A stretch of DNA of 64,000 nucleotides from Flavobacterium wongokense (GTDB lineage: Bacteria > Bacteroidota > Bacteroidia > Flavobacteriales > Flavobacteriaceae): contig NZ_JAKIHP010000001.1 of assembly GCF_021608265.1 (NCBI RefSeq), positions 186,001-250,000 on the forward strand. Direction: 5' to 3'. Made by a program: the position numbers and the translations under genes. The notes under the pieces are model-generated. The model was not told where the DNA came from, searched no databases, and saw nothing but the letters and a program-made list of their open reading frames with translations. Shown one piece after another: positions 19,596 through 30,600 of the stretch; position 1 is the stretch's first letter, and each line of letters begins with the position of its first letter.

Positions 19596-19782
19596 AAAAA
19601 ATCCGATTAAATACGCTTTTTATCGATTAAATGCATATTTTTATATATTTTTGTAATATTTATCTTTATTTTACTTGATTTTATTTTGCTTTTTTGCAAA
19701 ATTAATGATATGTAAGGCTTAGGCTATAAGTTAAAATCTTAAGTAATACACTAGTTATTAACATTCGCAGGACGCGATACAA

Positions 19783-19815
19783 TAAAAAACCCCGCTATTT
19801 CTAGCGGGGTTTTGA
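19783..19815 (-). terminator. Terminator of giant gene B, GAAA tetraloop
   Basis: On the minus strand CCCCGCTA-GAAA-TAGCGGGG is followed by a T run. The GAAA loop is a stable GNRA tetraloop; the same loop appears in the terminator of giant gene C and in that of the tRNA cluster. Confidence 0.88.
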
Positions 19816-19834
19816 GTATAATTTTAAGATGATT

Positions 19835-21480
19835 TTATCGAATCACTTTCTTAGTTACTGTGATTCCATCTACTGATGTTATTTGAACCAAAAGAACTTG
19901 ATTGGATAAACCGGCACTGATTGAAGCCTGGCTCGAATTGATTCCGTTTTTCTCTTGAATCAATCTGCCTCTGATGTCAAATATTTTTACAGATGACATG
20001 ACAATGCTGCCCGTGTTGATTACGAAATCATTATTCTGGTTGTAGACAATTACATTGTTTGCAGTAAAGGTTGGATTATTGGTTCCCAATTGGGTTTGAT
20101 AAATAATTTCAAAACGATTGGTAGACGTTCCTGGTGCTGCCGTAAATGAATAACTTCCAATTTTCAGGTCATGTTCTGTACCCATTAGATTATCCTTTAA
20201 GATAATGGCTTGTGAGCCCGAGAATAATCCGTCAACATGGTCGATGGCAATTGTATATTCTCCAGCATCTGTAACTTTAAAGCTAAGCGGAATTACATCT
20301 GAGGCACTAAATGGCAAAGATTTACCTTGAATTGTGTAATCTGTATTATCCAAAATTGAGTTCAATAATACACTACCGGTATTGATGTTTTTACCATCGT
20401 ATATATCCACTTCATTGGTAGCATTGGTCATATAACCGGCGGCCATTTGCGAAAACGCTCCTGAAGCATTTGTCAGGTTCAGCCAGAATCTGTTGGTTTC
20501 AACAACATCGTTGGCAACATTGGTGTTTCCTGATTTAAAGAACTGGTTTGAATTGTCTGAAGAACGTTGTCCGTTTTTAAAGCTTAAAGCAGTTGCTGCC
20601 CCAGAAGCCTCAACAAAGAACCCTTGACCTGTCCTGATGATTCCGTTCGGATTGAAAACCTGAGCTTCATTGTTGGATGTAAATGTTCCTCCTGCCCAGG
20701 TACAATAAGCATTATTGGAAGTATTGTTATTGGTTTCCCTCCAGAAATATAGTGTTCCGGTAATATTCGAACTGTTATCTGAAACAAACTGTGTCATATC
20801 GATTGGCGATGGATAAGGATTTCCAACCAAATTAAAGCGTTGTCCTGCTCCACCATTGGTCATTGTAAAATTGATGTCTCCATTATGAGGAATACCTGTA
20901 AATTGACCATTCCAGATTGTAGCCGCTGTTGGATGATCCCAAGGCATACGGATTAAATATCCTTTAGCTGATGCAAACTGAACATTGTTGCTGTCGGTAC
21001 CATTTACTCCATTCGGATCTAAACCGGTAATGCTGAGTCCAACATCTGCATTGTTATAAACATTCGTATTGGTTCTGTAAACATAAAACCTGTTTCCAAA
21101 TGTAGAAGGTGAAAAAGCGTAAACTCCCTGACCCGTAACTGGTGAAGACCATAAGGTATAATCAAAACGTTTTAACGCCGATGAGTTACGTTTTACAATG
21201 ATGTTCCCTGAATTGCTATAGCTTGTACCAGATGGAATAGTCTGCAATAAATTAGCATTGTTATCTAAAGTAAATGTACTGCCAGCTTCTACAGCTAAAG
21301 CACCTGTTAAAACAACATCCGATCCTGATTGAATAGTTACAACTGAACTATTTTTTAATGTAAGCGAACAGGCCGCAAAGTCAGCACCCAATGATATGCT
21401 TGTATTGTCAAAAATTACTGATTTTCCTGCCGATGGCGATCCATTAGACCAAGGCCCACCATTCGTTGAAGTAGTCGAAT
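19835..21480 (-). repeat. Shared C-terminal module, copy B
   Basis: Second copy of the 545-residue module, in direct orientation with copies A and C. It shares runs of 50 bp or more with copy C, for example around GAACTGGTTTGAATTGTCTG near 20540. Confidence 0.9.
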
Positions 21481-24400
21481 CGATTGAAACCAAAGCAGAA
21501 CCACTATTTCCAACGCCAACACAGCCATTAGCATCAGTAACTGATGTTAAGGTATAGGTTGTTGAACTTGTTGGAGTAACAGGGATATCGGTACCACTGA
21601 TATAACTTCCAACACTGCCGCCAGAATAAACCACTGCATAAGGAGAAGTTCCACCAGTAATAGTAACCTGTATATTAGCTGTGCTTCCTGCACAAATAGA
21701 GGTAGAACCTGAAATTACTGAAGCACTTGGCCCATTCACCGTTATTGTTCCTGTAGCATTAGCACTTCCACATCCACCAGTTAATGGAATCGAATAATTA
21801 TATACGCCCGGCGCTGTTGGTGTTCCACTAATTGTAATCGTATTAGTTGCCCATCCTGCACTTACTCCTGAAGGCAATCCGGTTGGCGATCCAATTCCGG
21901 TTGCTCCTGTAGTAGAGTGTGTAATTGGTGTTAGTGCCGTATTAACACATAAAGAAGGTGTAGAAGATGGCGAACCAACTGTATTAACCGGATTAACAGT
22001 AATTGTACCGGTTGCATTTACGCTACCACAGCCTCCTGTCAATGGAATCGAATAATTGAAAGTTCCTGAAACTGTAGGTGTACCACTAATGGTAATTGTA
22101 TTGGTTGCCCATCCTGCATTTACCCCAGAAGGAAGGCCTGTTGGTGACCCGATTCCGGTAGCTCCTGTTGTGGAGTGTGTAATTGGAGTCAGGGCTGTAT
22201 TAATACACAATGTTGGCGTTGTTGATGGTGAACCAGCGATATTATTTGGTGTTACTGTAATAGTACCTGTTGCATTAATACTTCCACAGCCACCTGTTAA
22301 TGGAATTGAATAGTTGAATGTTCCTGACACTGTAGGTGTACCACTAATTGTGATTGTATTTGATGCCCATCCTGCAGTTACGCCTGTAGGAAGGTTCGTC
22401 GGTGTTCCGATTCCTGTTGCTCCTGTTGTTGAATGTGTAATTGGAGTCAATGCCGTATTGATACACAATGTTGGCGTTGATGAAGGTGAACCTGAAATAT
22501 TGTTTGGATTAACGGTTATTGTTGCAGTATTATTTGAAGTTATTCTTGTAACACAATTATTGGTAAGATGATTTATAGTAATTGTTGTAGAACCGCTATT
22601 GGCCAAAACTGCCGCTGTTGTAAAACTTCCTGAACCAGCTCCACCTGATACTGTCATGGTTGCATTACCTGAACCAGTATTAGACCCACTTAATGTATAG
22701 AATACACTATAGGTTCCATCTGGTAAATTAGCTCCAGATGACGTAACCGAAACTGTTGCTGCAGTTCCGATACATGTTGAAGTATTTACTGTACTTGCGA
22801 GACTATAGGTAGCACATGATCCTACATTCAAATAACCTGTATTATTTGCAAAGAATGCAGAGTCAATATTGGCTGCAGGTGAACCTGTTCCACCATAGGA
22901 TGTACCTGTTGTTCTTACTGAACCACCAGTAGTCAGCGTAGCCGAAGTGGAACCAAAAGTTCCAAGGTCAGCCTTAACTCCTGTATTGATATTCAGGTTT
23001 CCATTGATTGTAGTTGCTACTCCTAAAGTTTTAGTACTTGTGTTGGTTGCAAAAACCAAATCCTGGAATGTAGTTGTTGAGCCTGAAATACTTTGTGCAG
23101 AACCATTTAAGGTAACCGTTCTTCCGTTGGCTGTGAAAGTTCCATTATTGGTAAAGTTTCCTTTTATAAATAAATCTCCCGAAGCTGTTGTACTCATGGC
23201 AAATGAACCACTACTGATAGTGAAGTTTCCATTAATGTCTCTATGAAATGCATCTCCTCCGGTACTATTCCAGTTTACGGATGAACTATTTGAAATTACA
23301 AAATTCCAAGGCACACCTTGCTGTGCAGAACCTGTAGCGGTAACATTTCTAAACCAAGCTGCTGATTCATTTGCGCCTGAATTGTCATATAATGAAAAAC
23401 TTCCTCCGTTACTGATTTCCAATGTTGAACCACTGGCATAGATTGGAGCCGAATTACCAGATGCAAATCCTCCGCTTAAAATCTTGAAAGTTCCATTTAA
23501 GGTCGTAAGGTTTGAACCGAAATTCACACCGCTGTTGGTTTCCAAAGTAACGTTAACACCCAATGACCAGCTCCCGCTTGCCGTTGTGAATGTTTTGGTA
23601 CCATTTGAAACTGCTATCTTACTACCTGATGCTCCGTTGATTGTTGAAGCAACTCCATTAGCATGGATATTTCCGCCTGTCGAAGAGAAAGAAATGGTTT
23701 GCCCATTCAAATCTAAATTACTCGCAGATGTTTTTATTTCAAATGTGTTTCCAGAAGTGGCAGCAATGGCTAAATTGGTTCCTGTAGCCAATGTCACAGT
23801 TCCTGCAGTTGCTTTATCGATTAATAAATAATCAAAGGTTTCTGTTCCTCCTCCGGTTACTGTTATTGTTTGTGTTGTACCGCTTCCGGTAAAGAATACT
23901 GCTTTCGAGTTTCTTGTAAATGTTAATCCCGATGAAGCTTTAGTCCAGTTTCCACCAACCTTTAAATCTCCGTTGATAGTAAAATTGGCGCTATAATTTA
24001 CATTTCCTGTAACGGTTGTGGTTGTCGTTCCGCTTAAAGTTAATGGTGCAGTAGTCCCAACAGTTATATTGGCACATTGAAAAGTATTTCCGTTCAAATC
24101 CAGAAACATTGTTCTTCCGTTTGCATTGGAAGTGCTCAAGGTTCCTGTAATTGTTCTTGCAGCACCTAATTGAACCGCACCGGCATTGATTGACGCACTG
24201 TTTTGCATTTGCAGGATTACGTTAACCGGACCATTTGAAGCCGGCCAGTATCCATGTGTAGAATCTACAGGGCCATAAGCTGTGGTTTGGGTAAAATTAT
24301 AGATAAGCGTTCCGCCCGAACCATAAGTCCACGTTCCTCCGGCACCACTACCTGTAAAAGATCCCTGATTCACCTGGAAAGAACCATTAACAGTCATGGT

Positions 24401-25765
24401 ACGGCTACTGGCTATCCAGTTTCCTGCAGCAAAATTGGTATTGTTTGCCAAAGTTTTACCCGAAGCAATAACCCAGTTAATATTGGTATTGGTAAATGTT
24501 CCTGCTGATGTCGAAAAAGTCGCACTTGAAGCCCCGCCTGTAAAATTAAAACTCGAGACTGAGCCGGTACATTTGAAGGTTCCTCCAGTCTGGCTGAAAT
24601 TCCCACCCAAATTAATTGTTGGCGCCGCAGTACCGCTTGCTAAATCAAGAATACCTCCAGACACAGTTAAGTTTCCACCAATGGTAAGGGTGTAGCCAGT
24701 ATTTCCCGATAAACGCAACTCTCTGGTGCTTCCGCCCGTTGACTGCACAGTAAGGTTTCCATTTACCGTGGTAAGTGCTCCCTGCTGATTCCATGAACCA
24801 GCCAAAGTGGTAACGTTGAAAATCAAATTACCCCATGTTACCGAAGGCAATGTTGCTAAGGCTGTACCTGTACCATCACCCCATTTTTGAATTTCCACCG
24901 TACTGGTTGTCGCAAAAGATTTTGTTGTACCTGGGATATCAGTAGCTGAACCATTGGCATTATTGGAAGCGTTATGAGTATATTTCGCCCCGGCTTCTAT
25001 TGTAAATGTTCCTGTCGCAGCAAAAACGGCTGTAGCAGTTGTGGTAGAACCTGTTTTAATTGTAACGTTATTGAAGGAACTAGCCGTTGTGATGGATGGC
25101 GTGGCTCCAGTAAAGTTAACCGTGCTGGTTGATTTAGTAAAGGTTGCAGCCGTATTTAAGGACCATGCAGAAGTGGCTCCTGTCATATTAATAATACCTG
25201 CTCCCGAAAAGGTCAAAAATGATTTGGAATTAGCTGCAGAAGTAAGATTTCCTCCTATCGACACTGTACCGGTGCTTATGCTCAATATGGCATCGTGGGA
25301 GTGCGCACCATTGGTACTTTGCCCTTGTATGTCAATATTACCACCAACCGTAAGCGTATTGGAATTAACATCTATCGTATTGGTACGGTCTCCATTTGCC
25401 GAGTTAGACAAAATGGAAACATTCCCCGTTACAGTCAAACTATTATTTAAATTTATCGCTGTCGTAGCGGATGTTCCTCCTGTTAGAGTAATGGAATTAG
25501 CTGCTGCAGCTACGTTTACGGTAACCGTGACACCCGTGTTGATTGTAACTGCATCAGAAGAAGTTGGTGTGGCAGCTGAACCAGCTACTCCACCTGCCGT
25601 TGTGGCCCAAATTGAACCATTCCAGTTACCAGTGGCTACAGCAAACCTTTGGGCATGAAGGTTATTGAAACCAAAAAATAGTAAAAGCAACAAAATGCAT
25701 TTTCTTGCTCCAGAAATTGCAAACCCATTGTAAAGCGTTCTAAAAGAAGTAATTATTGCATCCAT
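19835..25765 (-). CDS. Giant T9SS-secreted surface protein B (about 1976 aa)
   Basis: Paralogue of surface protein A. The start is uncertain: ATGs at 25840, 25777 and 25765 share the frame. The last (MDAIITSF) is preferred because a promoter-like TATTTTTG lies at 25797-25790, which would leave almost no leader for the earlier starts. A signal peptide ([23 protein letters not shown] region) precedes a long beta-helix-like Ser/Thr/Gly/Asn-rich part (to about 1000). Then follow three tandem 86-residue domains (about 1086-1343), a SprB-like repeat ([13 protein letters not shown]), and the shared C-terminal module (about 1428-1976) with the type A sorting domain ending KKVIR. The N-terminal part does not resemble that of A in detail. 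Function unknown, surface location expected. Confidence 0.9.
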   Translation of the reverse strand: MDAIITSFRTLYNGFAISGARKCILLLLLFFGFNNLHAQRFAVATGNWNGSIWATTAGGVAGSAATPTSSDAVTINTGVTVTVNVAAAANSITLTGGTSATTAINLNNSLTVTGNVSILSNSANGDRTNTIDVNSNTLTVGGNIDIQGQSTNGAHSHDAILSISTGTVSIGGNLTSAANSKSFLTFSGAGIINMTGATSAWSLNTAATFTKSTSTVNFTGATPSITTASSFNNVTIKTGSTTTATAVFAATGTFTIEAGAKYTHNASNNANGSATDIPGTTKSFATTSTVEIQKWGDGTGTALATLPSVTWGNLIFNVTTLAGSWNQQGALTTVNGNLTVQSTGGSTRELRLSGNTGYTLTIGGNLTVSGGILDLASGTAAPTINLGGNFSQTGGTFKCTGSVSSFNFTGGASSATFSTSAGTFTNTNINWVIASGKTLANNTNFAAGNWIASSRTMTVNGSFQVNQGSFTGSGAGGTWTYGSGGTLIYNFTQTTAYGPVDSTHGYWPASNGPVNVILQMQNSASINAGAVQLGAARTITGTLSTSNANGRTMFLDLNGNTFQCANITVGTTAPLTLSGTTTTTVTGNVNYSANFTINGDLKVGGNWTKASSGLTFTRNSKAVFFTGSGTTQTITVTGGGTETFDYLLIDKATAGTVTLATGTNLAIAATSGNTFEIKTSASNLDLNGQTISFSSTGGNIHANGVASTINGASGSKIAVSNGTKTFTTASGSWSLGVNVTLETNSGVNFGSNLTTLNGTFKILSGGFASGNSAPIYASGSTLEISNGGSFSLYDNSGANESAAWFRNVTATGSAQQGVPWNFVISNSSSVNWNSTGGDAFHRDINGNFTISSGSFAMSTTASGDLFIKGNFTNNGTFTANGRTVTLNGSAQSISGSTTTFQDLVFATNTSTKTLGVATTINGNLNINTGVKADLGTFGSTSATLTTGGSVRTTGTSYGGTGSPAANIDSAFFANNTGYLNVGSCATYSLASTVNTSTCIGTAATVSVTSSGANLPDGTYSVFYTLSGSNTGSGNATMTVSGGAGSGSFTTAAVLANSGSTTITINHLTNNCVTRITSNNTATITVNPNNISGSPSSTPTLCINTALTPITHSTTGATGIGTPTNLPTGVTAGWASNTITISGTPTVSGTFNYSIPLTGGCGSINATGTITVTPNNIAGSPSTTPTLCINTALTPITHSTTGATGIGSPTGLPSGVNAGWATNTITISGTPTVSGTFNYSIPLTGGCGSVNATGTITVNPVNTVGSPSSTPSLCVNTALTPITHSTTGATGIGSPTGLPSGVSAGWATNTITISGTPTAPGVYNYSIPLTGGCGSANATGTITVNGPSASVISGSTSICAGSTANIQVTITGGTSPYAVVYSGGSVGSYISGTDIPVTPTSSTTYTLTSVTDANGCVGVGNSGSALVSIDSTTSTNGGPWSNGSPSAGKSVIFDNTSISLGADFAACSLTLKNSSVVTIQSGSDVVLTGALAVEAGSTFTLDNNANLLQTIPSGTSYSNSGNIIVKRNSSALKRFDYTLWSSPVTGQGVYAFSPSTFGNRFYVYRTNTNVYNNADVGLSITGLDPNGVNGTDSNNVQFASAKGYLIRMPWDHPTAATIWNGQFTGIPHNGDINFTMTNGGAGQRFNLVGNPYPSPIDMTQFVSDNSSNITGTLYFWRETNNNTSNNAYCTWAGGTFTSNNEAQVFNPNGIIRTGQGFFVEASGAATALSFKNGQRSSDNSNQFFKSGNTNVANDVVETNRFWLNLTNASGAFSQMAAGYMTNATNEVDIYDGKNINTGSVLLNSILDNTDYTIQGKSLPFSASDVIPLSFKVTDAGEYTIAIDHVDGLFSGSQAIILKDNLMGTEHDLKIGSYSFTAAPGTSTNRFEIIYQTQLGTNNPTFTANNVIVYNQNNDFVINTGSIVMSSVKIFDIRGRLIQEKNGINSSQASISAGLSNQVLLVQITSVDGITVTKKVIR
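21735..22508 (-). repeat. Three in-frame 258-bp tandem repeats
   Basis: The word GGAAT(C/T)GAATA recurs near 21784, 22042 and 22300, 258 bp apart. Each unit encodes 86 residues with [29 protein letters not shown] and [10 protein letters not shown] single related unit occurs in giant protein A. Confidence 0.92.
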
Positions 25766-25960
25766 AGTAATAGTCATTAGTTTAACTGTCAAAAATACCC
25801 TAATCACAATTTGATGAAAAATAATATCGATTAGATGCAATTTTAATTGTTAAAGTGCTGTTTTTAGTTAAAATTCAGCCAATTAAGACTATAAAAATGT
25901 TATAACTTTACGCATAGCGTTTTTCCCTTAACTCTTGCTGGTCACTCCTATAAATTTCAA

Positions 25961-25994
25961 AAAAAAATCCCCGCTATTTCTAGCAGGGATTTGA
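25961..25994 (-). terminator. Terminator of giant gene C, GAAA tetraloop
   Basis: On the minus strand CCCTGCTA-GAAA-TAGCGGGG is followed by nine T. It is nearly the same hairpin as the terminator of giant gene B, as expected if the gene duplication included the terminator. Confidence 0.88.
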
Positions 25995-26013
25995 ATATAA
26001 AAATTGAATGTTT

Positions 26014-27655
26014 TTATCGAATTACTTTCTTCGTTACTGTAATTCCATCTTCTGAAGTAATCTGAATCAGGTGAACTCCATTTGACAAACCAGAACTTAT
26101 AGAAGTCTGACTCGCATTGATATTGTTTTTCTCCTGCAATAACCTGCCTCTGATGTCAAAAACTTTTACCGATTTCATAATCGCATTTCCGGAATTAATT
26201 ACAAAATCATTGTTTTGGTTGTAAACGATTACATTGTTTGCGGTAAAGGTTGGATTATTGGTTCCCAATTGCGTTTGGTAAATCACCTCAAAACGATTGG
26301 AAGACGTTCCTGCGTCAGCTGTAAAAGTGTAGCTTCCTGTTTTCAGGTCATGTTCTGTATCCATTAGATTATCCTTTAAGATAATAGCTTGTGAGCCCGA
26401 GAATAATCCGTCAACATGGTCGATGGCAATTGTATATTCTCCGGCATCTGTAACTTTAAAGCTAAGCGGAATCACGTCCGATGTATTAAAAGGCAATGCC
26501 TTGCCCTGAATGGTGTAATCTGTATTATCCAAGATTGAGTTCAATAATACGCTACCCGTATTGATGTTTTTACCATCGTATAAATCCACTTCATTGGTAG
26601 CATTGGTCATATAACCCGCAGCCATTTGGGAAAACGCTCCTGAAGCATTTGTCAGGTTTAGCCAGAATCTGTTGGTTTCTTCAACGTCGTTGGCAACATT
26701 TGCATTCCCCGATTTAAAGAACTGGTTTGAATTGTCTGAAGAACGTTGTCCGTTTTTAAAACTTAAGGCAGTTGCTGCACCCGAAGCCTCTACAATAAAC
26801 CCTTGACCTGTCCTGATGATTCCGTTCGGATTGAAAACCTGAGCCTCACTATTTGACACAAATGTTCCTCCTGCCCATGAGCAGTAAGCATTGTTTACAG
26901 TAGTTCCGTTTGTTTCCCTCCAGAAATAAAGTGTTCCTGTAATATTCGTACTGTTATCTGACACGAATTGTGTCATGCTTATTGGCGAAGGATAAGGATT
27001 CCCAACCAAATTAAAGCGTTGTCCTGCTCCACCATTGGTCATCGTAAAATTGATGTCTCCGTTGTTAGGAACTCCTGTAAATTGACCATTCCAGATTGTT
27101 GCTGCCGTTGGATGATCCCAAGGCATACGGATTAAGTATCCTTTTGCCTGGGCAAACTGAACATTGTTACCGTCTGTTCCATTGACACCGTCTGAGTTCA
27201 AACCTGTGATATTGAATCCAAGGTCAGCGTTGTTATAAACATTGGTATTGGTCCTGTATACATAAAAACGGTTGGCAAAAGTAAATGGCGAGAATGAATA
27301 AACTCCCTGACCTGTAACCGGCGAAGACCACAAAGTATAATCAAGTCTTTTTAATGCAGAGCTGTTGCGTTTTACAATTATATTACCCGTGTTGGAATTT
27401 GTAGTTCCGCTTTGCAATAAATTGGCATTGTTATTCAATGTAAAGGTACTTCCTGAATCTACAGTTATTGCACCAGTTAATGTTATATCAGTTGCAGATG
27501 CCACAGTAACCGTAGCATTATTAGTCAATCGTAATGTACAACCAACAATATCAGAACTTATTGTTCCTGTTCCTCCATTAAAAATAACCGCCTTAAGGTT
27601 GGTTGGAGTCCCATTACTCCAGGTTGCCCCACCATCAGTTGACGTAGTTGTTGGT
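26014..27655 (-). repeat. Shared C-terminal module, copy C
   Basis: Third copy of the module, closest by eye to copy B in both protein and DNA sequence. Confidence 0.9.
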
Positions 27656-30600
27656 AACGCAAGAACCGCATTTCCGGTCATCGTCTGGCTTACATTACAA
27701 CTTCCGTTGGTGTTGGTTGCTACAACCGTGTAAGTTCCTGTAGTGGTCTGAACTCCAAAATTCAAAGCACTTCCCGTTCCCGGAACCGCAGAACCCACAT
27801 TATTCCCATCAACCTTAAGCTGATAGTTCACATTTGTTTCTGAACCTGATAAGGTAACCGAAACACCGGTACCTCCAGGGCAATAAGCTCCTCCACCTCC
27901 AACAGTAAAGGTCGCAGGTGTTTTACAGGTAACATATCCTTTTACGATAACATCATCTATACGGAAGTTTCCGGCACCAGATGAAGAACGTGAACCATTT
28001 AACCATCCTTGGATAAGAACTGGTATGGTCGATAAATTTGTTAAACCAGTTGTATTCTGATTAACTGATACCAACGTTCCGTCTGGAGCGTTCACTGTAT
28101 ATAAAGCGCTTCCACCTGCAATGTCATATGAGAAAGCAGAAGGTCCGGCAGCTGTTGCCAAAGCATTAAACTGCATGCTGGTAACTTCAATCACATAACC
28201 CGTATTGGCAGTAATTGTAAAATTAAAATTCTTAGCTCCGGTTTGAGTTGTTGTTGTATATCCACCTGAACCGGCAACATAAGGTTCATTAGGGAATTCA
28301 CTACCCGTCGTAACAAGAGTAGAAAGTGTTCCAGCAGAGATAGCAAAATCAGTAACTCCAACGTTGGCATTTTTTGCAGTATAATTTATGTATGGACTTG
28401 TTGTAAAATCGAATTGGGCAATAACGGTTGGTGCCAAAGTAATTACTATGTTTCCACTGGTAATTGTCGTAAAACTTCCTGAGTTCGCCGTGATGGTAAA
28501 CGTGCTTGCAGTATCAAATTGTGCCGCACTGAAAGTAGCAACACCAGCTACAGCTGCAACTGTTAATGTTCCTGATAAAACACCCGTTCCACTGGCTTTA
28601 GCAATTGTAACGTTTCCTGTATAGGTATTATCTACACTGTTATCCGGCCTTCTTGCCTCAACTGTGAATGACGCTAAATTCACCCCAACATTTCCTGTTG
28701 ATGGTACTCCAACAAAAGTCAAATGATCTGCAGCAGCGAGTACTGTAAAAGTAGCACTGGTTCCTGCTGTTGCCACTGCAACTCCCGAAGTATTGGTAGC
28801 CGTAATGGTTACTCCTGTTCCGGCATTCGCCAAAATAATCCCGCTGACAACTACCGAGCTCGAACCTGAATTTATAGTTCCGGTAGTAGTTCCTGAGATT
28901 GCTCCTGCATTTCCGTTTGTAGTCAAACTAAACGAAGAACTTGCCGATAAGGTAGTATTGGAACCGTAATTATCCTGTACTGTTACGGTTGCACTAAATC
29001 CTGAACCCGCTGTTGGCGAAGAAGGAGTGATAGCTGTAACCACGTATTTAGAAGGTACTGATAACAATCCATTGTCTTTTCCAATGGCAAAATATTGTGT
29101 TCCTGTCGTTAAATCTGCAGGCGAAAGCGTTGTGTTTGTTGTAACGGTGAATGGATTTGCTCCAGCCACAGTAGATGCTGCCTGTTGTGAATAAGCTGTT
29201 CCGTTATAATGCCCGATGAAATAATCAGTAGCTGCTGCGAAACCTGCTCCGGTTTCTCCAGTATTGTATTGCGCAACTACGGTTAGGGTACTTCCTCCTG
29301 CAACGGCTTCGGTTGTGATCCATTGTCTGGTAACCGTTTTTGTATTATTGGCACCAGCTGGCGCTGTATTGGCTACTCTCACTCCATAAACGTCTGAAGT
29401 TCCTGAGTTAGTGAAGGTAATTGGATTGTAGGCTGTATTTCCTACTGCAAATAAGGTAGCGGTTCCTCCAACGGTTCTTTTCAACTGACCGGTGCCGGCA
29501 GCAACTACATAGTTGGTAGTACTTGCTCCTGTAATGTTCCCTGCACTTCCAATGTTCAGGTTATTTGTTCCTAAAGTTATTTTTCCTGAAGTGAATGCCA
29601 AAGTTTGATTCACAATCACCGAATTATTTAATGTCAATCCTGTACTATTGTTCAAAGTCAGGTAATCAAAAGTAGTAGCTCCTGTTATTGCCTGGGCACT
29701 AGCTCCGTTGAATCGAACCGAACGCAGGTTTGGTATGAAGGTACCGCCAGATAGGGTCCAGTTTCCTGCCACATTCAAATCTCCTCCGACAGCATCCCCT
29801 AAAGAAAGACTGCCCGAAAGCACTATATTCCTTCCAACGGTTAACGCACCGCTTTTGTTGTTTCCATTACCGTAATCCATGTATAAAGCCGAACCGGTAT
29901 CGATAGTTAAATCCCTTACCAAAGCCAAAGCTGTTGAAAATGCTGCTCCGGCTGTATTTGGATAATTTAGTGTAGTGGAATTGGTCACCTGTACATCATT
30001 TGGATAACCTGCACCCGAAACGGTACTCCATTCCAAACCTCTTCCATAAGTACCACCGCTGTTATATTTCAATAAAGCTGCAGCTCCGTAAATTGGTGGA
30101 TTGGTATTTACAAAACAGCTTGTCGTACTATTGATAGACAAAGTTCCGTTCAGGGTTGTGATGTAAACCGCTCCCGATTTACCAAAATCAAGGTTACCAT
30201 TAGTATTCAGGTTCACGGTAACATTGGCAGCCAATGTCAAACTTCCTGTTCCTGCATTGTTGGCAACAACCTTATAATTAGTGAAAGCCAAACTACCACC
30301 GGCAACTGTCGAGTTGATGGTTCGGGTTCCGTTTACATAGATGGCACCGCCCGAATTGTTAAAAGTAATGATACGGCCATTCAGGTCAAGGCCTCCTGTA
30401 TTGATAAGTTGTAACACATTCCCACTTGCGGCATTTACAGTAATGTCGGTAGCCGGTGAGCTGCTCAAAACAAGGCTTCCCGCCGTTTTGTCTACGACTA
30501 AGTAATCGAAAGCTATGGTTCCGGCACCTGTTTTTGTTATCGTTTGTGTGGCAGCTCCATTAAAGAAAACCGCTCTTCCGTTTGTTGAAAAATTGGCAGA

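Noticed and set aside
19783..19815. CRISPR-related RNA, because GCTAGAAATAGC equals the loop used in engineered guide RNAs
   Set aside because: It is a GAAA-capped terminator stem with a U tract at a gene end. No cas genes, spacers or anti-repeat are present.
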